64,000 nucleotides of DNA from Clostridium sp. chh4-2. Lineage in GTDB: Bacteria > Bacillota > Clostridia > Lachnospirales > Lachnospiraceae. The translations under genes were made by a program, and so were the position numbers. Below, in pieces: positions 9,055 to 17,358 of this stretch (positions within the stretch are counted from its first letter, which is position 1; every line of letters starts with the position of its first letter). The DNA lies in the NCBI RefSeq assembly GCF_002899675.1, contig NZ_PKUU01000021.1:1-64000 (forward strand). Direction: 5' to 3'. Below the pieces are notes generated by a model, which worked only from the letters and a program-made list of their open reading frames with translations, did not search any database and was not told the origin of the DNA.

Positions 9055-10269
9055 TTAATAGGAGTTCCCCATCTGTGCTTCCATCGCTGTAATTGCAGCT
9101 CCAACGGCTGATTTTCCCATATTGGTCCGCGGCATAAACAACAAATCGCTCTTTCCCTGAAGGAGCCGCGTTATTCTGGTAACCGTCTCTTTTACAGTTT
9201 TATAGTAAACGCCGGAATTCTCCATAAGAAGACCTGCGCAAATAAGGATCTCTGGATTGGTCAGATTTATGTAGTTTGCCGCTGCCATACCAACCATGGT
9301 GGCGGCCTTTGTAATCACTTCCACAGCGAGCTGGTCGCCGTCCTCCCCTGCATGGAGAATGTTGTAGACTGTAATATCCTCGATCGGCATCCCGTTTAAG
9401 GCGCTGGCCCTGCCGCAGCGCAGCTCACGCCGAAATGTCCGGACGATTGCGGACGCGCTGCCATAAGTTCCCACACATCCGTAATTGCCGCACCTGCACG
9501 GCCTTCCTCCCACTTCGATTACCATGTGTCCAAACGCATCGACGATGTTGTTGGCGGGCCGGATCAGCATTCCGTTCTGCATACATCCCATCCGGATGGC
9601 GTTGGAACAGAGCAAAACGCTCATTTTACTGTAGCTGCGGCCGTTGCCGAAGCAGTGTTCTCCGATGCACACGGAATTAATGCTGGTTTCCATGACCGGA
9701 GTCATGCCGAAAATCTCTCCGACCCGCTGCTTAATCGGAAAACCAAACCACTCCGGGTTCAGATTCTCAGCAGAGACCGATTTAAGAACAACGCCTTGTA
9801 TGCGGTCCAGCGAGCAGAAGATACAAAGGCCGCAGCCGCAGATATCCTCAGGGTCTATACCAGTTTTGTGCAGCGCTTTTTCATACATTGCCCGGATATC
9901 CGATAGCGTCTGTTCCGGGCCGGTGTCCAGCGGGTATGGCTTTTTCAGCAGAACCTCTACCTTACCGCTGTAATGCAGAATACTGATATCCAAATGATAA
10001 AAACCGATGTTTACGCCGACGAAGTAGATCTTTTTTTCATTGTCAAGACCGTACAGCAGGGGACGGCGGCCTCCTGTCGAGTCCCCCTCGCCGCATACGA
10101 GGATCAGTCCTTCGTCCTTCAGACGTTCCAGAATGCGGTTCATCGTCGTGCTTTTAATGCCTGTTGCCTGAATAAGTTCCTCCTTACCGGAGATTTTTCT
10201 CTTCTGAATGGCGCCGAAGACCTGTATGGCCTCCTGCGTCAAATTATCAAATACCATTTTTTGTGACAA
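9055..10269 (-). CDS. ROK-family transcriptional regulator
   Basis: About 404 residues. A winged helix-turn-helix covers roughly residues 15-65 (GKEELIQATGIKSTTMNRIL). A ROK domain follows, with the zinc-binding motif CRCGNYGCVG. The start is set at TTG, 8 bases after AAGGAG; the upstream GTG overlaps that site and the ATG further in is too far away. ROK repressors usually respond to a sugar or sugar phosphate. The gene is 56 bases before the sulfatase on the same strand, so it probably controls its own operon. A short palindrome just upstream (10325-10340) is a candidate operator. Confidence 0.88.
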   Translation of the reverse strand: MSQKMVFDNLTQEAIQVFGAIQKRKISGKEELIQATGIKSTTMNRILERLKDEGLILVCGEGDSTGGRRPLLYGLDNEKKIYFVGVNIGFYHLDISILHYSGKVEVLLKKPYPLDTGPEQTLSDIRAMYEKALHKTGIDPEDICGCGLCIFCSLDRIQGVVLKSVSAENLNPEWFGFPIKQRVGEIFGMTPVMETSINSVCIGEHCFGNGRSYSKMSVLLCSNAIRMGCMQNGMLIRPANNIVDAFGHMVIEVGGRPCRCGNYGCVGTYGSASAIVRTFRRELRCGRASALNGMPIEDITVYNILHAGEDGDQLAVEVITKAATMVGMAAANYINLTNPEILICAGLLMENSGVYYKTVKETVTRITRLLQGKSDLLFMPRTNMGKSAVGAAITAMEAQMGNSY

Positions 10270-10324
10270 AGCGGTCACTCCTTTATTTTAATTTGATTTA
10301 ATAAGGGTAATATGGCATCAGCAT

Positions 10325-10340
10325 AATTCCATTTGGAATT
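10325..10340. promoter_or_regulatory. Candidate operator of the ROK/sulfatase/tct operon
   Basis: AATTCCA-TT-TGGAATT is a 7-bp perfect inverted repeat about 55 bases before the ROK start. Position and symmetry fit an autoregulatory site; no ROK consensus was matched. Confidence 0.4.
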
Positions 10341-10620
10341 AAAGTCAATTTATTTGATGGGGATAATTCATTTTTTCCTCTTATATTCCGATATCTTTTT
10401 TTCATTTCGGTTTAATCACATTATAGCAAGGGTGATTAACCAGTCAACACTTACGACCAAACCGCTGTTCTTTTTAGCTAATTCAATAAAAAGTGCTGTA
10501 AAAACAGGGTATTTTCCGCAAAACAAATGAGGGGAGGGCAGGACTTTCAACCATTTTTGTATTCTATAAAAGGGAGGGGAACGGGAATTTGGAGGGATGG
10601 ACGGAGGAAAGGGCGGAAAA
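10341..10620. other. AT-rich spacer upstream of the ROK operon
   Basis: No gene was found. It should hold the minus-strand promoter of the ROK operon. A purine-rich stretch (10528-10620) leads into the hairpin that follows. Confidence 0.35.
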
Positions 10621-10660
10621 GGCCGGCAGGAACTGAGTTGAATTCAGTTTCTGCCGGCCT
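10621..10660 (-). terminator. GC-rich hairpin, likely terminator of the glycosidase-like gene
   Basis: GGCCGGCAGGAACTGA (10621-10636) pairs with TCAGTTTCTGCCGGCC (10644-10659), with one wobble. It lies about 110 bases beyond the stop at 10767, past two short palindromic repeat units. The trailing T tract is weak, so its role in ending transcription is plausible rather than clear. Confidence 0.5.
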
Positions 10661-10686
10661 CTTTCATAAAGACTTTTTACATTAAG

Positions 10687-10760
10687 CGTGAAGGCATTTT
10701 CGAAAATGCCTTCACGTTTTACATTAAATCCTCAAGGCATTTCGGAAAATGCCTTCACGC
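10687..10760. repeat. Two tandem units of a short palindromic repeat
   Basis: Unit 1 (10687-10716) is a perfect 30-bp palindrome with arm CGTGAAGGCATTTTC. Unit 2 (about 10731-10760) is a near-perfect version with CTCAAGGCATTTC and GAAAATGCCTTCACG. The units are joined by TTTTACATTAAATC. Related units occur at 32650-32679 and in the linkers at 47.44-47.55 and 62.70-62.77 kb. This pair lies just past the stop of the glycosidase-like gene. Confidence 0.85.
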
Positions 10761-10766
10761 TTTACT

Positions 10767-12473
10767 TTAATTCTCTTTGTACTTGAAATTCGGAATCACA
10801 TCCGACCAATTATTAATTCCAATAATCGGTTTCGCAAATTCCGTAATTCCCAGGGATTCTTTCTTGTTATCAATCCATTTAAACACAGTCCAAATCTTTT
10901 TACGTTTTGTCGGGTTGATCTGGTTCGGCGTATTCATATTGCATTCCCAAAGTCCAAAGTTCAAGGAATCCTTAGCTTCTGCCGGAGCGTCTACCTGACG
11001 GCTCATGATAAATGCATCGATATACGGATTGTTGTCAGTAATATAATAAGCATAAGCAAATGCCGCTGCCTGAAGATCCGTGTTCTTTCCTCTCGTCGCG
11101 CTGTGGGAGGTGAAGCCCTGCTCGGAAAGAATTACGTGTCTTACATTGCCGTCCGCCATTCTCATCTCCGGAAGCTGCAGATAATCGGTCAATACGCTTA
11201 AATTGCTGAAGTTGATTACCGGGGAAGACGGATCGTTTTTGATTAATCCCGTCTGGTCATCATCCCAGAATTCCGGTTCTGTCAGAGGAATGGAATATGG
11301 ATGATAGGCAAGACCCCAGTCCATCTGGCCGCCGATTCTTACGTTTCGGTTGAAAACGTCCACAATGTCTTTTGCATTGTATTTCAGGCTTCCGTCCGCT
11401 TCATGATTCCAGTTATAATCGGTGGAGAAATACACGCGGTCGCTCTTGTTGGTGCTCTTGATGGCTGTGTAGAATACCCGGAATGCCCGTTCGTATTCCT
11501 TTACATAGGTTTCAATATCCATCTTGCCCATGTAGTTCCAGTTCATATTGTTGTTGATCTCATTGCCGATGATCCAGTTGGAAACTTTTCCGTGGGAGGA
11601 AGAATGATCGCCGTAGCGCTCCGCCAAAAATGACGCGATCGCTTTCACGGTTTCATATCCTTCTTTTGTGGATACGTTGAATCCATAGTAGTTGGCCGAC
11701 GCCGATTTTGTCACACCAGGATAAACCAGCTGAGGGGTTGCGTCATTCCATCCGTTTAAGATAACGGCTGTTACCAGCATGCCTTTTTCCGACATGCGGC
11801 GGATGGTGTAATCGTATTCATCCATCAATTCTTTGTTGAAATGATAGGTTTTTCCGTCATATGTATAATCGATGCCATTTCCTAAAATGTGGTGGAATGG
11901 GATATTGACGATTACGTGTTTTACGCCCAGTTCAAATGCGTCGTCCAGCATGGACTGTTCGATTAAAAGGCCTTTCTTTGTAAGAGGCGCTCTAAATTCA
12001 TCCGTATTCTTTGCAAGAACTTCCGGGTTTGTTACGTGAATCGCGTTGCTGACAGGGATGTACTGCTCACCGTCAAACACCGCCACCATAAATTTAGAAT
12101 ATAATTTGTCGCCTTCTGTGCCCAAATTAAGGGGCTGGGTAAAGGAAACCGCATCTCCTTTGGTAATCCAGGCCGCATAATCTGTCCGCCCTGTTAAATC
12201 ATTCTGATAGGGCTGCAGTTCAAATAAATAAAGGTAATTATCATAATAAGCGGGATCTGACCAGGCGCCTTCAACGCCTCCCGCAATTTTAATCTGTCCG
12301 TTCTCTATCCGGCAGGTGGTCAGCGCTACCTGCTCCGTAGGAGTTGGCTTCTGCTGGGCCTGCTGCTCTGTGTTCACCTGTGCCGCACTGCCGCTCACGG
12401 CGTTGACTGCAACCAGTCCGGCCGCCAGCATCGCCCAGGCTCCCACCTTAATCCATTTTATCACTTTTTTCAT
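10767..12473 (-). CDS. Secreted glycosidase-like protein (DUF5722 type)
   Basis: 568 residues. A Sec signal peptide covers residues 1-31 (cleavage near GSAAQ). A beta-rich N-terminal part (50-150) is followed by a TIM-barrel-like domain. Two glutamates sit where clan GH-A hydrolases have acid/base and nucleophile: GNEINNN (E305) and ILSEQGF (E451). The family resembles proteins annotated DUF5722 in gut Clostridia; that name is from memory. It probably attacks a glycan outside the cell, but the substrate is unknown. GGAGG precedes the ATG. It appears to be transcribed alone. Confidence 0.7.
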   Translation of the reverse strand: MKKVIKWIKVGAWAMLAAGLVAVNAVSGSAAQVNTEQQAQQKPTPTEQVALTTCRIENGQIKIAGGVEGAWSDPAYYDNYLYLFELQPYQNDLTGRTDYAAWITKGDAVSFTQPLNLGTEGDKLYSKFMVAVFDGEQYIPVSNAIHVTNPEVLAKNTDEFRAPLTKKGLLIEQSMLDDAFELGVKHVIVNIPFHHILGNGIDYTYDGKTYHFNKELMDEYDYTIRRMSEKGMLVTAVILNGWNDATPQLVYPGVTKSASANYYGFNVSTKEGYETVKAIASFLAERYGDHSSSHGKVSNWIIGNEINNNMNWNYMGKMDIETYVKEYERAFRVFYTAIKSTNKSDRVYFSTDYNWNHEADGSLKYNAKDIVDVFNRNVRIGGQMDWGLAYHPYSIPLTEPEFWDDDQTGLIKNDPSSPVINFSNLSVLTDYLQLPEMRMADGNVRHVILSEQGFTSHSATRGKNTDLQAAAFAYAYYITDNNPYIDAFIMSRQVDAPAEAKDSLNFGLWECNMNTPNQINPTKRKKIWTVFKWIDNKKESLGITEFAKPIIGINNWSDVIPNFKYKEN

Positions 12474-12611
12474 TCTTATTTTGCCTCCTCAAATGCCTAT
12501 AGTTATGATATGCCATGCTTTCTCTATTATATGAGTTTACATAAGAAAAGCAAGAGGTATTCTTCTTACTTTGTCTTAAAATTTCCTTACGTGGAAAAAA
12601 ATACCGAGAAC

Positions 12612-13607
12612 TCAGCTGATATATAAAATAGGCACATTTCCCAGGATTTCAGCCGTCTTTTCCCGCAAAAATGCTTCCGCCAGGGCCCGTTCCTCCGCCC
12701 GGTAGCAGTATTTTCCCCGGCCTCTTCCCGTCATTTTTTCCTTGTCATAAAGATCCGGGGCATTGGGGAACGCGTCGCCGTTAATCGCCCGGTGGACATA
12801 GCTGTAGGTCATCAGAATGATCTCCAGAAACATCTGCGATTTCATCTTGGAAGAGAGTTTGTCCTTTAATTCGATCAGCAGTCCTGTGTATAATTCTTTC
12901 CATCCGTCAACCAGGATTACCGGCGCGATTAAGAGGCCGCATGGATATCCGGCTTCACACATTTTATTCACAGCTTCAATCCGCTTCTCCAGAGGTGACG
13001 TGCCGAATTCGATTTTACTGATGATCGGCTGCGGGTTTACGCTCATTCGGAATATCACTTTTCCCTGGTGGTTCAGGTTTAAAAGCGGGTCTACCATGTG
13101 GAACTTGGATGGAAATGTGACTGCTCCTTTTCCCCGCTCTGCGAATTGGGGGATCGTCCATTCCAAATTGCCGGTTATGGTATTTTCCAGGATCAGGTCG
13201 CTGTTGCTTCCGATTTCAAAGGTCTGGGGAGCGCTGCTTTTCAGGGAAGAGCGCACTAAGCGGTCCATCATCTGTTCCCGGTTGACAAACAGCCTGAGAT
13301 AAGAACATTTGTTATAATTGCATACCAGATAGCAATAGAGGCACATGGCCGTGCACCCTGAAGAGGTATAAGGAACGAGAAAATCGGATACTTTGTGATT
13401 TTCCGTGTATTTATGGGTTTTTCGAATGCCTACGATCAGGTTCGATTTCATTTTGCCGAATTCTGAGTTTTGCTTCTTCTGCATTTCTTCAATCCGGTTG
13501 TGGCTTTCTATGGGAATCCATGGCAGATCGCCGAAGGTTTCCTTTAACTGTCTGCCAAGTGGGTAATTCAAACTGTCTGGTTCATAATATACGGCGTTGA
13601 ATTTCAT
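12612..13607 (-). CDS. splB: Spore photoproduct lyase-family radical SAM protein
   Basis: 331 residues, close to the usual 340. The radical SAM cluster motif is CTAMCLYC (C85, C89, C92), followed by a typical SPL stretch (NKCSYLRLFVNRE). SPL repairs the UV-induced thymine dimer of spore DNA using S-adenosylmethionine. In the segment FEIGSNSDL (130-138) a serine appears where Bacillus SPL has its hydrogen-donor cysteine (Cys141), from a remembered alignment. It may therefore be a divergent SPL-like enzyme. A GGAG site precedes the ATG, and a SigG-like promoter lies upstream. Confidence 0.85.
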   Translation of the reverse strand: MKFNAVYYEPDSLNYPLGRQLKETFGDLPWIPIESHNRIEEMQKKQNSEFGKMKSNLIVGIRKTHKYTENHKVSDFLVPYTSSGCTAMCLYCYLVCNYNKCSYLRLFVNREQMMDRLVRSSLKSSAPQTFEIGSNSDLILENTITGNLEWTIPQFAERGKGAVTFPSKFHMVDPLLNLNHQGKVIFRMSVNPQPIISKIEFGTSPLEKRIEAVNKMCEAGYPCGLLIAPVILVDGWKELYTGLLIELKDKLSSKMKSQMFLEIILMTYSYVHRAINGDAFPNAPDLYDKEKMTGRGRGKYCYRAEERALAEAFLREKTAEILGNVPILYIS

Positions 13608-13644
13608 GATATAGCGCTCCTTTTCATGCGTCCTGTTTTTATTT

Positions 13645-13673
13645 CAGTATGCTTCCGGGTGCGCATTTTATCC
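13645..13673 (-). promoter_or_regulatory. SigG-like promoter of splB
   Basis: On the minus strand GGATA (13673-13669) and CATACTG (13651-13645) are 17 bases apart, close to the SigG consensus GHATR-N17/18-CATWHTA. It lies about 40 bases before the splB start. splB of Bacillus is known to be SigG-dependent. Confidence 0.5.
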
Positions 13674-13711
13674 ATTTTTCATGCGATTGTCTTCACGGCT
13701 TTTCCTTTTTC

Positions 13712-13739
13712 ACATATATTATCGTAAGTCCATATTATA
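13712..13739 (+). promoter_or_regulatory. SigK/SigE-like promoter of the exosporium-like gene
   Basis: CATATTATA (13731-13739) fits the mother-cell -10 CATANNNTA. An AC 17 bases upstream (13712-13713) fits a SigK-type -35. It lies 33 bases before the chosen start of the Pro/Cys-rich gene. Confidence 0.45.
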
Positions 13740-13772
13740 ATTACGCCGCTTTTGCGGCAGAATGGAGCTATT

Positions 13773-14453
13773 ATGAGCGATGCCGACAATCCTTGCAGCC
13801 TTCTATGCAATGCGTTATGCTACAGCCTGTGCTGCAATCAATGCAAAAAGCCATGCCCTCCACCGGAACCGCCTTGTCCGGCACCTTGTCCGGCCCCCTG
13901 TCCTCCTCCGTGCCCTTCGCCGGAACCGCCTCCGTGTCCTCCGCCTAAGCCGCCTTGTCCACCATGCCCGCCGCCTTGTCCTCCGCCGCCATGCGACTGC
14001 TGTCCGACAAAATTGAAGCCCCTCCCAAAACCGCCGGAACCGTGCCGCTTCAACTATCTTAGGTCGGAATCCTGTGGAGAACAGATCGTCTGTGCCGGAG
14101 CTCCTGTTATATTTGGAAAAAATACGGTTGTCTCCGGTTACTGCATCGAACACCGCGAAGATTCACCCCGGTTTTGCATAAAAAAAGCCGGCGTTTATCA
14201 GGTTTCCTTTAAATTCAACTATCTGGCCTGTTCCTGTGGAATCCTCGCCTTTCATCTCAGGCCTGTACCTTCTACCCGCATTCAGGAACAGATTGTGGTA
14301 GAAAATCAGATCGGCAATTTTTCTATGACAGATTTATTTTCTTTGCTGCCGGGATCTGTGATTGAGCTCTGCTTTATGCCGTGTCCGGCCAGCACGGTGG
14401 ATCGGATAGTAATTACAGACGCGGTGATTACGATCAGAAAGATTGAGCGATAG
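13773..14453 (+). CDS. Pro/Cys-rich exosporium- or coat-like protein
   Basis: 226 residues from ATG 13773, which has GGAG 5 bases upstream; a TTG 21 bases earlier has no such site. The N-terminus has many cysteines. Residues about 25-85 are almost only Pro and Cys in short repeats (CPPPCP, CPAPCP). Residues about 90-226 look like a beta-sandwich: ICAGAPVIFGKN, then KKAGVYQVSFKF, as in the C-terminal heads of BclA-type spore surface proteins. It probably forms a disulfide-rich surface layer on the spore. The function is inferred from composition, the head domain, divergence from splB and a mother-cell-type promoter. Confidence 0.7.
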   Translation: MSDADNPCSLLCNALCYSLCCNQCKKPCPPPEPPCPAPCPAPCPPPCPSPEPPPCPPPKPPCPPCPPPCPPPPCDCCPTKLKPLPKPPEPCRFNYLRSESCGEQIVCAGAPVIFGKNTVVSGYCIEHREDSPRFCIKKAGVYQVSFKFNYLACSCGILAFHLRPVPSTRIQEQIVVENQIGNFSMTDLFSLLPGSVIELCFMPCPASTVDRIVITDAVITIRKIER

Positions 14454-14488
14454 ATTGAAACAAGGCGAAGCAGAAAAAGAAGCAGCTT

Positions 14489-14531
14489 AAAAGGCAGTAA
14501 AAACGGACTAAATCCGTTTCCACTGCCTTTT
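14489..14531. terminator. Bidirectional terminator between convergent genes
   Basis: AAAAGGCAGT (14489-14498) pairs with ACTGCCTTTT (14522-14531), with an inner AAACGGA/TCCGTTT stem. It separates the exosporium-like gene (plus) from the NTF2-like gene (minus). Confidence 0.8.
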
Positions 14532-14567
14532 CTCCTTCCGGATCAAAACACAATTAATTTCATTCAT

Positions 14568-15548
14568 TCAATTTCCGGTGCCTGATGGAAATTCTTTTAC
14601 CAGGTTAATGGAATATGCCTCTTCCTTGGAGATTCCCGCTTTCTTCCAGTCAATTTCTCTCTCATAACCCGCATAATCGGAAATTCTGACCGCACACAAC
14701 AGCCCGCTTTCTCCTCGTTCATACGCCGCTACGCCGGACAGCGCCACTCGTGACAGTTCCTTCTGTCCTGCTTCCGATACAATATGTACCCATTCGATCA
14801 CACAGTTTTTTCCGTCATCCGTCAGCGTCTCATATCTCATGCCCACACATCTTGGAATATAGGAGGACATCTTTTCAAATTTTTTCCTCATTTCGTCTTT
14901 ATTGGATACTTCGTGCTCCCCTTCCTTTAATGGTTCATATCCGCCGAACAGGCACTCGTCTTCCATGGCGGACAGGATTCTGTCCACATCGGCTGCGGGC
15001 ACGTGGTGGAGCGCTTCATAGTACTCCCGGACCGCCCCGGTTAAGAGACCCGGCTCTCCCATCTCCAGATGGGAAGGCGAAAAGATAGGTTTTCTGTATG
15101 GGGTAATCTGAGGAAGATAGGTGCAGTGGAAGTAAATTCTCACTTCATCAAGCATAGATCCGGTTCTCAAATCTCCTATTACGAACATGGGAACCTGATC
15201 GATCCCTTCGTCCGTTTCAAAATTTACCACCAGTTCAGTAATACTCCGCCCATTTGCCCTTGTCTGGATGACCGGAACGACGTCAGCCGTTTCAGCGTGA
15301 AACCATTCCAGCAGGCTTTCCGCAAAACGCCTGATTCCGGCTTTTCCTTCGAACCGGCCGTGAGGGGCATCCACCGCTGTTTTATGGCCGCCGAACATTT
15401 TTTCTTCTTCGAACAGGCCGACCGCTGTTTCTGTATCTCCCGAGCAGACCGCTCTCATGAAGATCAATTCCGGCGCTGTTTCTGAGATCGGGTGGCTTTC
15501 ATTTTTGTATAGCCGTTCCAGGGAACTGGCTTTTCTGATCTGTTTCAT
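14568..15548 (-). CDS. Tandem NTF2/SnoaL-like protein
   Basis: 326 residues without signal peptide or membrane segment. Two similar halves are visible: residues about 25-150 (LFEEEKMFGGH) and 170-310 (MEDECLFGGY). Each resembles a SnoaL/NTF2 cone fold. These domains bind or convert small hydrophobic or sugar-like ligands, and no catalytic set could be assigned. It follows the second permease of the sugar ABC importer on the same strand, 33 bases away, so it is likely the last gene of that operon and could process the imported compound. AAGGAAGGGAG lies upstream of the ATG. Confidence 0.6.
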   Translation of the reverse strand: MKQIRKASSLERLYKNESHPISETAPELIFMRAVCSGDTETAVGLFEEEKMFGGHKTAVDAPHGRFEGKAGIRRFAESLLEWFHAETADVVPVIQTRANGRSITELVVNFETDEGIDQVPMFVIGDLRTGSMLDEVRIYFHCTYLPQITPYRKPIFSPSHLEMGEPGLLTGAVREYYEALHHVPAADVDRILSAMEDECLFGGYEPLKEGEHEVSNKDEMRKKFEKMSSYIPRCVGMRYETLTDDGKNCVIEWVHIVSEAGQKELSRVALSGVAAYERGESGLLCAVRISDYAGYEREIDWKKAGISKEEAYSINLVKEFPSGTGN

Positions 15549-15581
15549 TATGCTTCTCTCCCTTCCTTTTTTCAGGCGTAC

Positions 15582-16445
15582 CTATCCTTTTACTGCTCCG
15601 GCCATCATTCCTTTCATGATCTGTTTTGAGAAACAGAGATAGATGGAAAATGTCGGAAGAATTGATATAAACATCGAGGTCATCACCCTCGGATAATCCG
15701 TTACATAATCCCCTTTAAAGCGCATCAGCGCCAGCGGAAGGGTATACAGCTTTTCCCGGTTAAACAAGATCAGCGAAAACGGGAACTCATTCCACACATG
15801 GAAAAAACAGATAATCGCACAAGTTGCCAGCACCGGTTTGGCAATCGGCATGATGATGGTAAACAGCGTTCTGGAAAAGGAACTTCCGTCAATGGCCGCC
15901 GCTTCCTCCAGTTCCTTCGGCATGGATTCAATGTATCCTGTCACCAAAAATATGGTTGTGGTCACTTCCATACAGATACACGGCAGTATGGTTGAATACC
16001 ACTGATTGTACAGTCCCACCGCAGAAAATAAAATATAGGTTGGGATCAAAATCGCATGAACCGGTATAAATAGATTACAGGTATACAGCCCCGCCAAAAA
16101 CCGTTTGCCGAAAAACTGGAACCGGGCCAGAAAATATCCGTTGATAAATGCGAACAGAACGACGCAGGTCACAACAATTACAGAGATTCTCACCGTATTG
16201 AACATTGCGCCAAGAAGATTCATTCTCGTTAAAACGTATTCGTAATTCACAAAATTTGTCCAGGACTTAGGCAGGGCCAGAACATTGGCCGAGAATTCCG
16301 TCATCGTTTTAAATGTAGAATAAAACAGCCAGGCCACCGGAAGAATGCAGGTGAATGCGTAAAAAAGAGGTACGGCATTTAAAAGGACGACAGAAATCAC
16401 AGATAAACACGTTATCTTTCCTTCTTTATTTTTAAATCGTTTCAA
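15582..16445 (-). CDS. Sugar ABC importer permease, MalG type
   Basis: 287 residues from a TTG start that has GAGGTGAG 5 bases upstream, overlapping the stop of the preceding permease. An ORF running 105 bases further upstream would overlap that gene and is rejected. About six membrane helices are present. The EAA loop (EAAAIDGSSFSRTLFTIIMPIAKP split over two segments) contacts the ATPase. It pairs with the upstream permease. No ATPase subunit is in the window, so a shared MsmK-type ATPase is likely. Confidence 0.9.
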   Translation of the reverse strand: MKRFKNKEGKITCLSVISVVLLNAVPLFYAFTCILPVAWLFYSTFKTMTEFSANVLALPKSWTNFVNYEYVLTRMNLLGAMFNTVRISVIVVTCVVLFAFINGYFLARFQFFGKRFLAGLYTCNLFIPVHAILIPTYILFSAVGLYNQWYSTILPCICMEVTTTIFLVTGYIESMPKELEEAAAIDGSSFSRTLFTIIMPIAKPVLATCAIICFFHVWNEFPFSLILFNREKLYTLPLALMRFKGDYVTDYPRVMTSMFISILPTFSIYLCFSKQIMKGMMAGAVKG

Positions 16446-16455
16446 GAATCTCACC

Positions 16456-17343
16456 TCATTCCTTTTTCTTTCCCACAGCCATGACCCCATTGGAAAGCAA
16501 GAATAACAGAATCGTGATCGCCAGAATGAAAACGGATACCGCGCTTCCATACCCCATATTCATCTGACTGAACGACACATTATAAGCGTATAAAGCCAGC
16601 ACGTTGGACGCGAATCCGGGGCCTCCGTTGGTCAGAGTCATGATATGGTCAAATACCTTCATATTGGCAGAGATACATAAAAAGACACAGATGAGCAGCG
16701 TGTTCTTTATCATGGGAAGCGTGATGTAAACCGCCTTTTGCAGCGCCCCCGCTCCGTCTATGGAGGAACTTTCATAGATATCCTGGTCTATGGAGGTCAT
16801 GGCCGAAACCAGGATGACCAGATGAAATCCAACATACTGCCAGATTAAGGGGATGCATACACAGAGCATAACGGTGGATTCCTGTCCCAGCCATGGGGCG
16901 ATCAAGTCAGACCGCCCTACAAATTCAAGCAATTTTGCCACAATTCCATAGTTATAATCGAAAACCATTTTCCAGACGTAACCGATCACAACCGCTGAAA
17001 TGGTAACCGGGAAATAGATCACGGTTCTGCTGAGTCCCGCCAATATGGTTTTAGATGAGTTTAAAATGCAGGCCAGCACGAATGCGATTCCAATCTGCCC
17101 GATCAGGCTGACCCCTACTAAAAATAAGTTATTCTTTAACGCAATCCAAACATTCGGATCGTGAATCAGCGTGAGATAATTCTGCAGACCTATAAAACTG
17201 AATTTTCTTATGTTGGAAAATTTGAAAAAGCTCAGCAGGATGGACGCCGCCGCCGGAACAATGAATACAAAAATATAAATGCATAAACACGGTATCAGAT
17301 AAGCAATGAAAACGCCTTTTTTAGGCCGTATTGCACGATTCAT
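16456..17343 (-). CDS. Sugar ABC importer permease, MalF type
   Basis: 295 residues from the ATG (MNRAIRPKKG) with GAGGTG 6 bases upstream; a GTG three codons earlier lies inside that site. Six membrane helices are present. The EAA loop is ESSSIDGAGALQKAVYITLP. It starts 16 bases after the binding-protein stop. It forms the membrane channel with the next gene. Confidence 0.92.
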   Translation of the reverse strand: MNRAIRPKKGVFIAYLIPCLCIYIFVFIVPAAASILLSFFKFSNIRKFSFIGLQNYLTLIHDPNVWIALKNNLFLVGVSLIGQIGIAFVLACILNSSKTILAGLSRTVIYFPVTISAVVIGYVWKMVFDYNYGIVAKLLEFVGRSDLIAPWLGQESTVMLCVCIPLIWQYVGFHLVILVSAMTSIDQDIYESSSIDGAGALQKAVYITLPMIKNTLLICVFLCISANMKVFDHIMTLTNGGPGFASNVLALYAYNVSFSQMNMGYGSAVSVFILAITILLFLLSNGVMAVGKKKE

Positions 17344-17358
17344 CCATTTCACCTCATT

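Noticed and set aside
10687..10760. CRISPR array from repeated short palindromes
   Set aside because: Only two units, no unique spacers of equal length, no cas genes, and units occur singly elsewhere.
13815..14153. Arg- and Gly-rich ORFs antisense to the Pro/Cys-rich gene
   Set aside because: Shadows of the repetitive CCN/TGN codons; the plus-strand gene has a good ribosome site and a promoter.
16446..16550. N-terminal extension of the MalG-type permease to 16550
   Set aside because: It would lie inside the preceding gene and lacks a site; TTG 16445 has a strong one.
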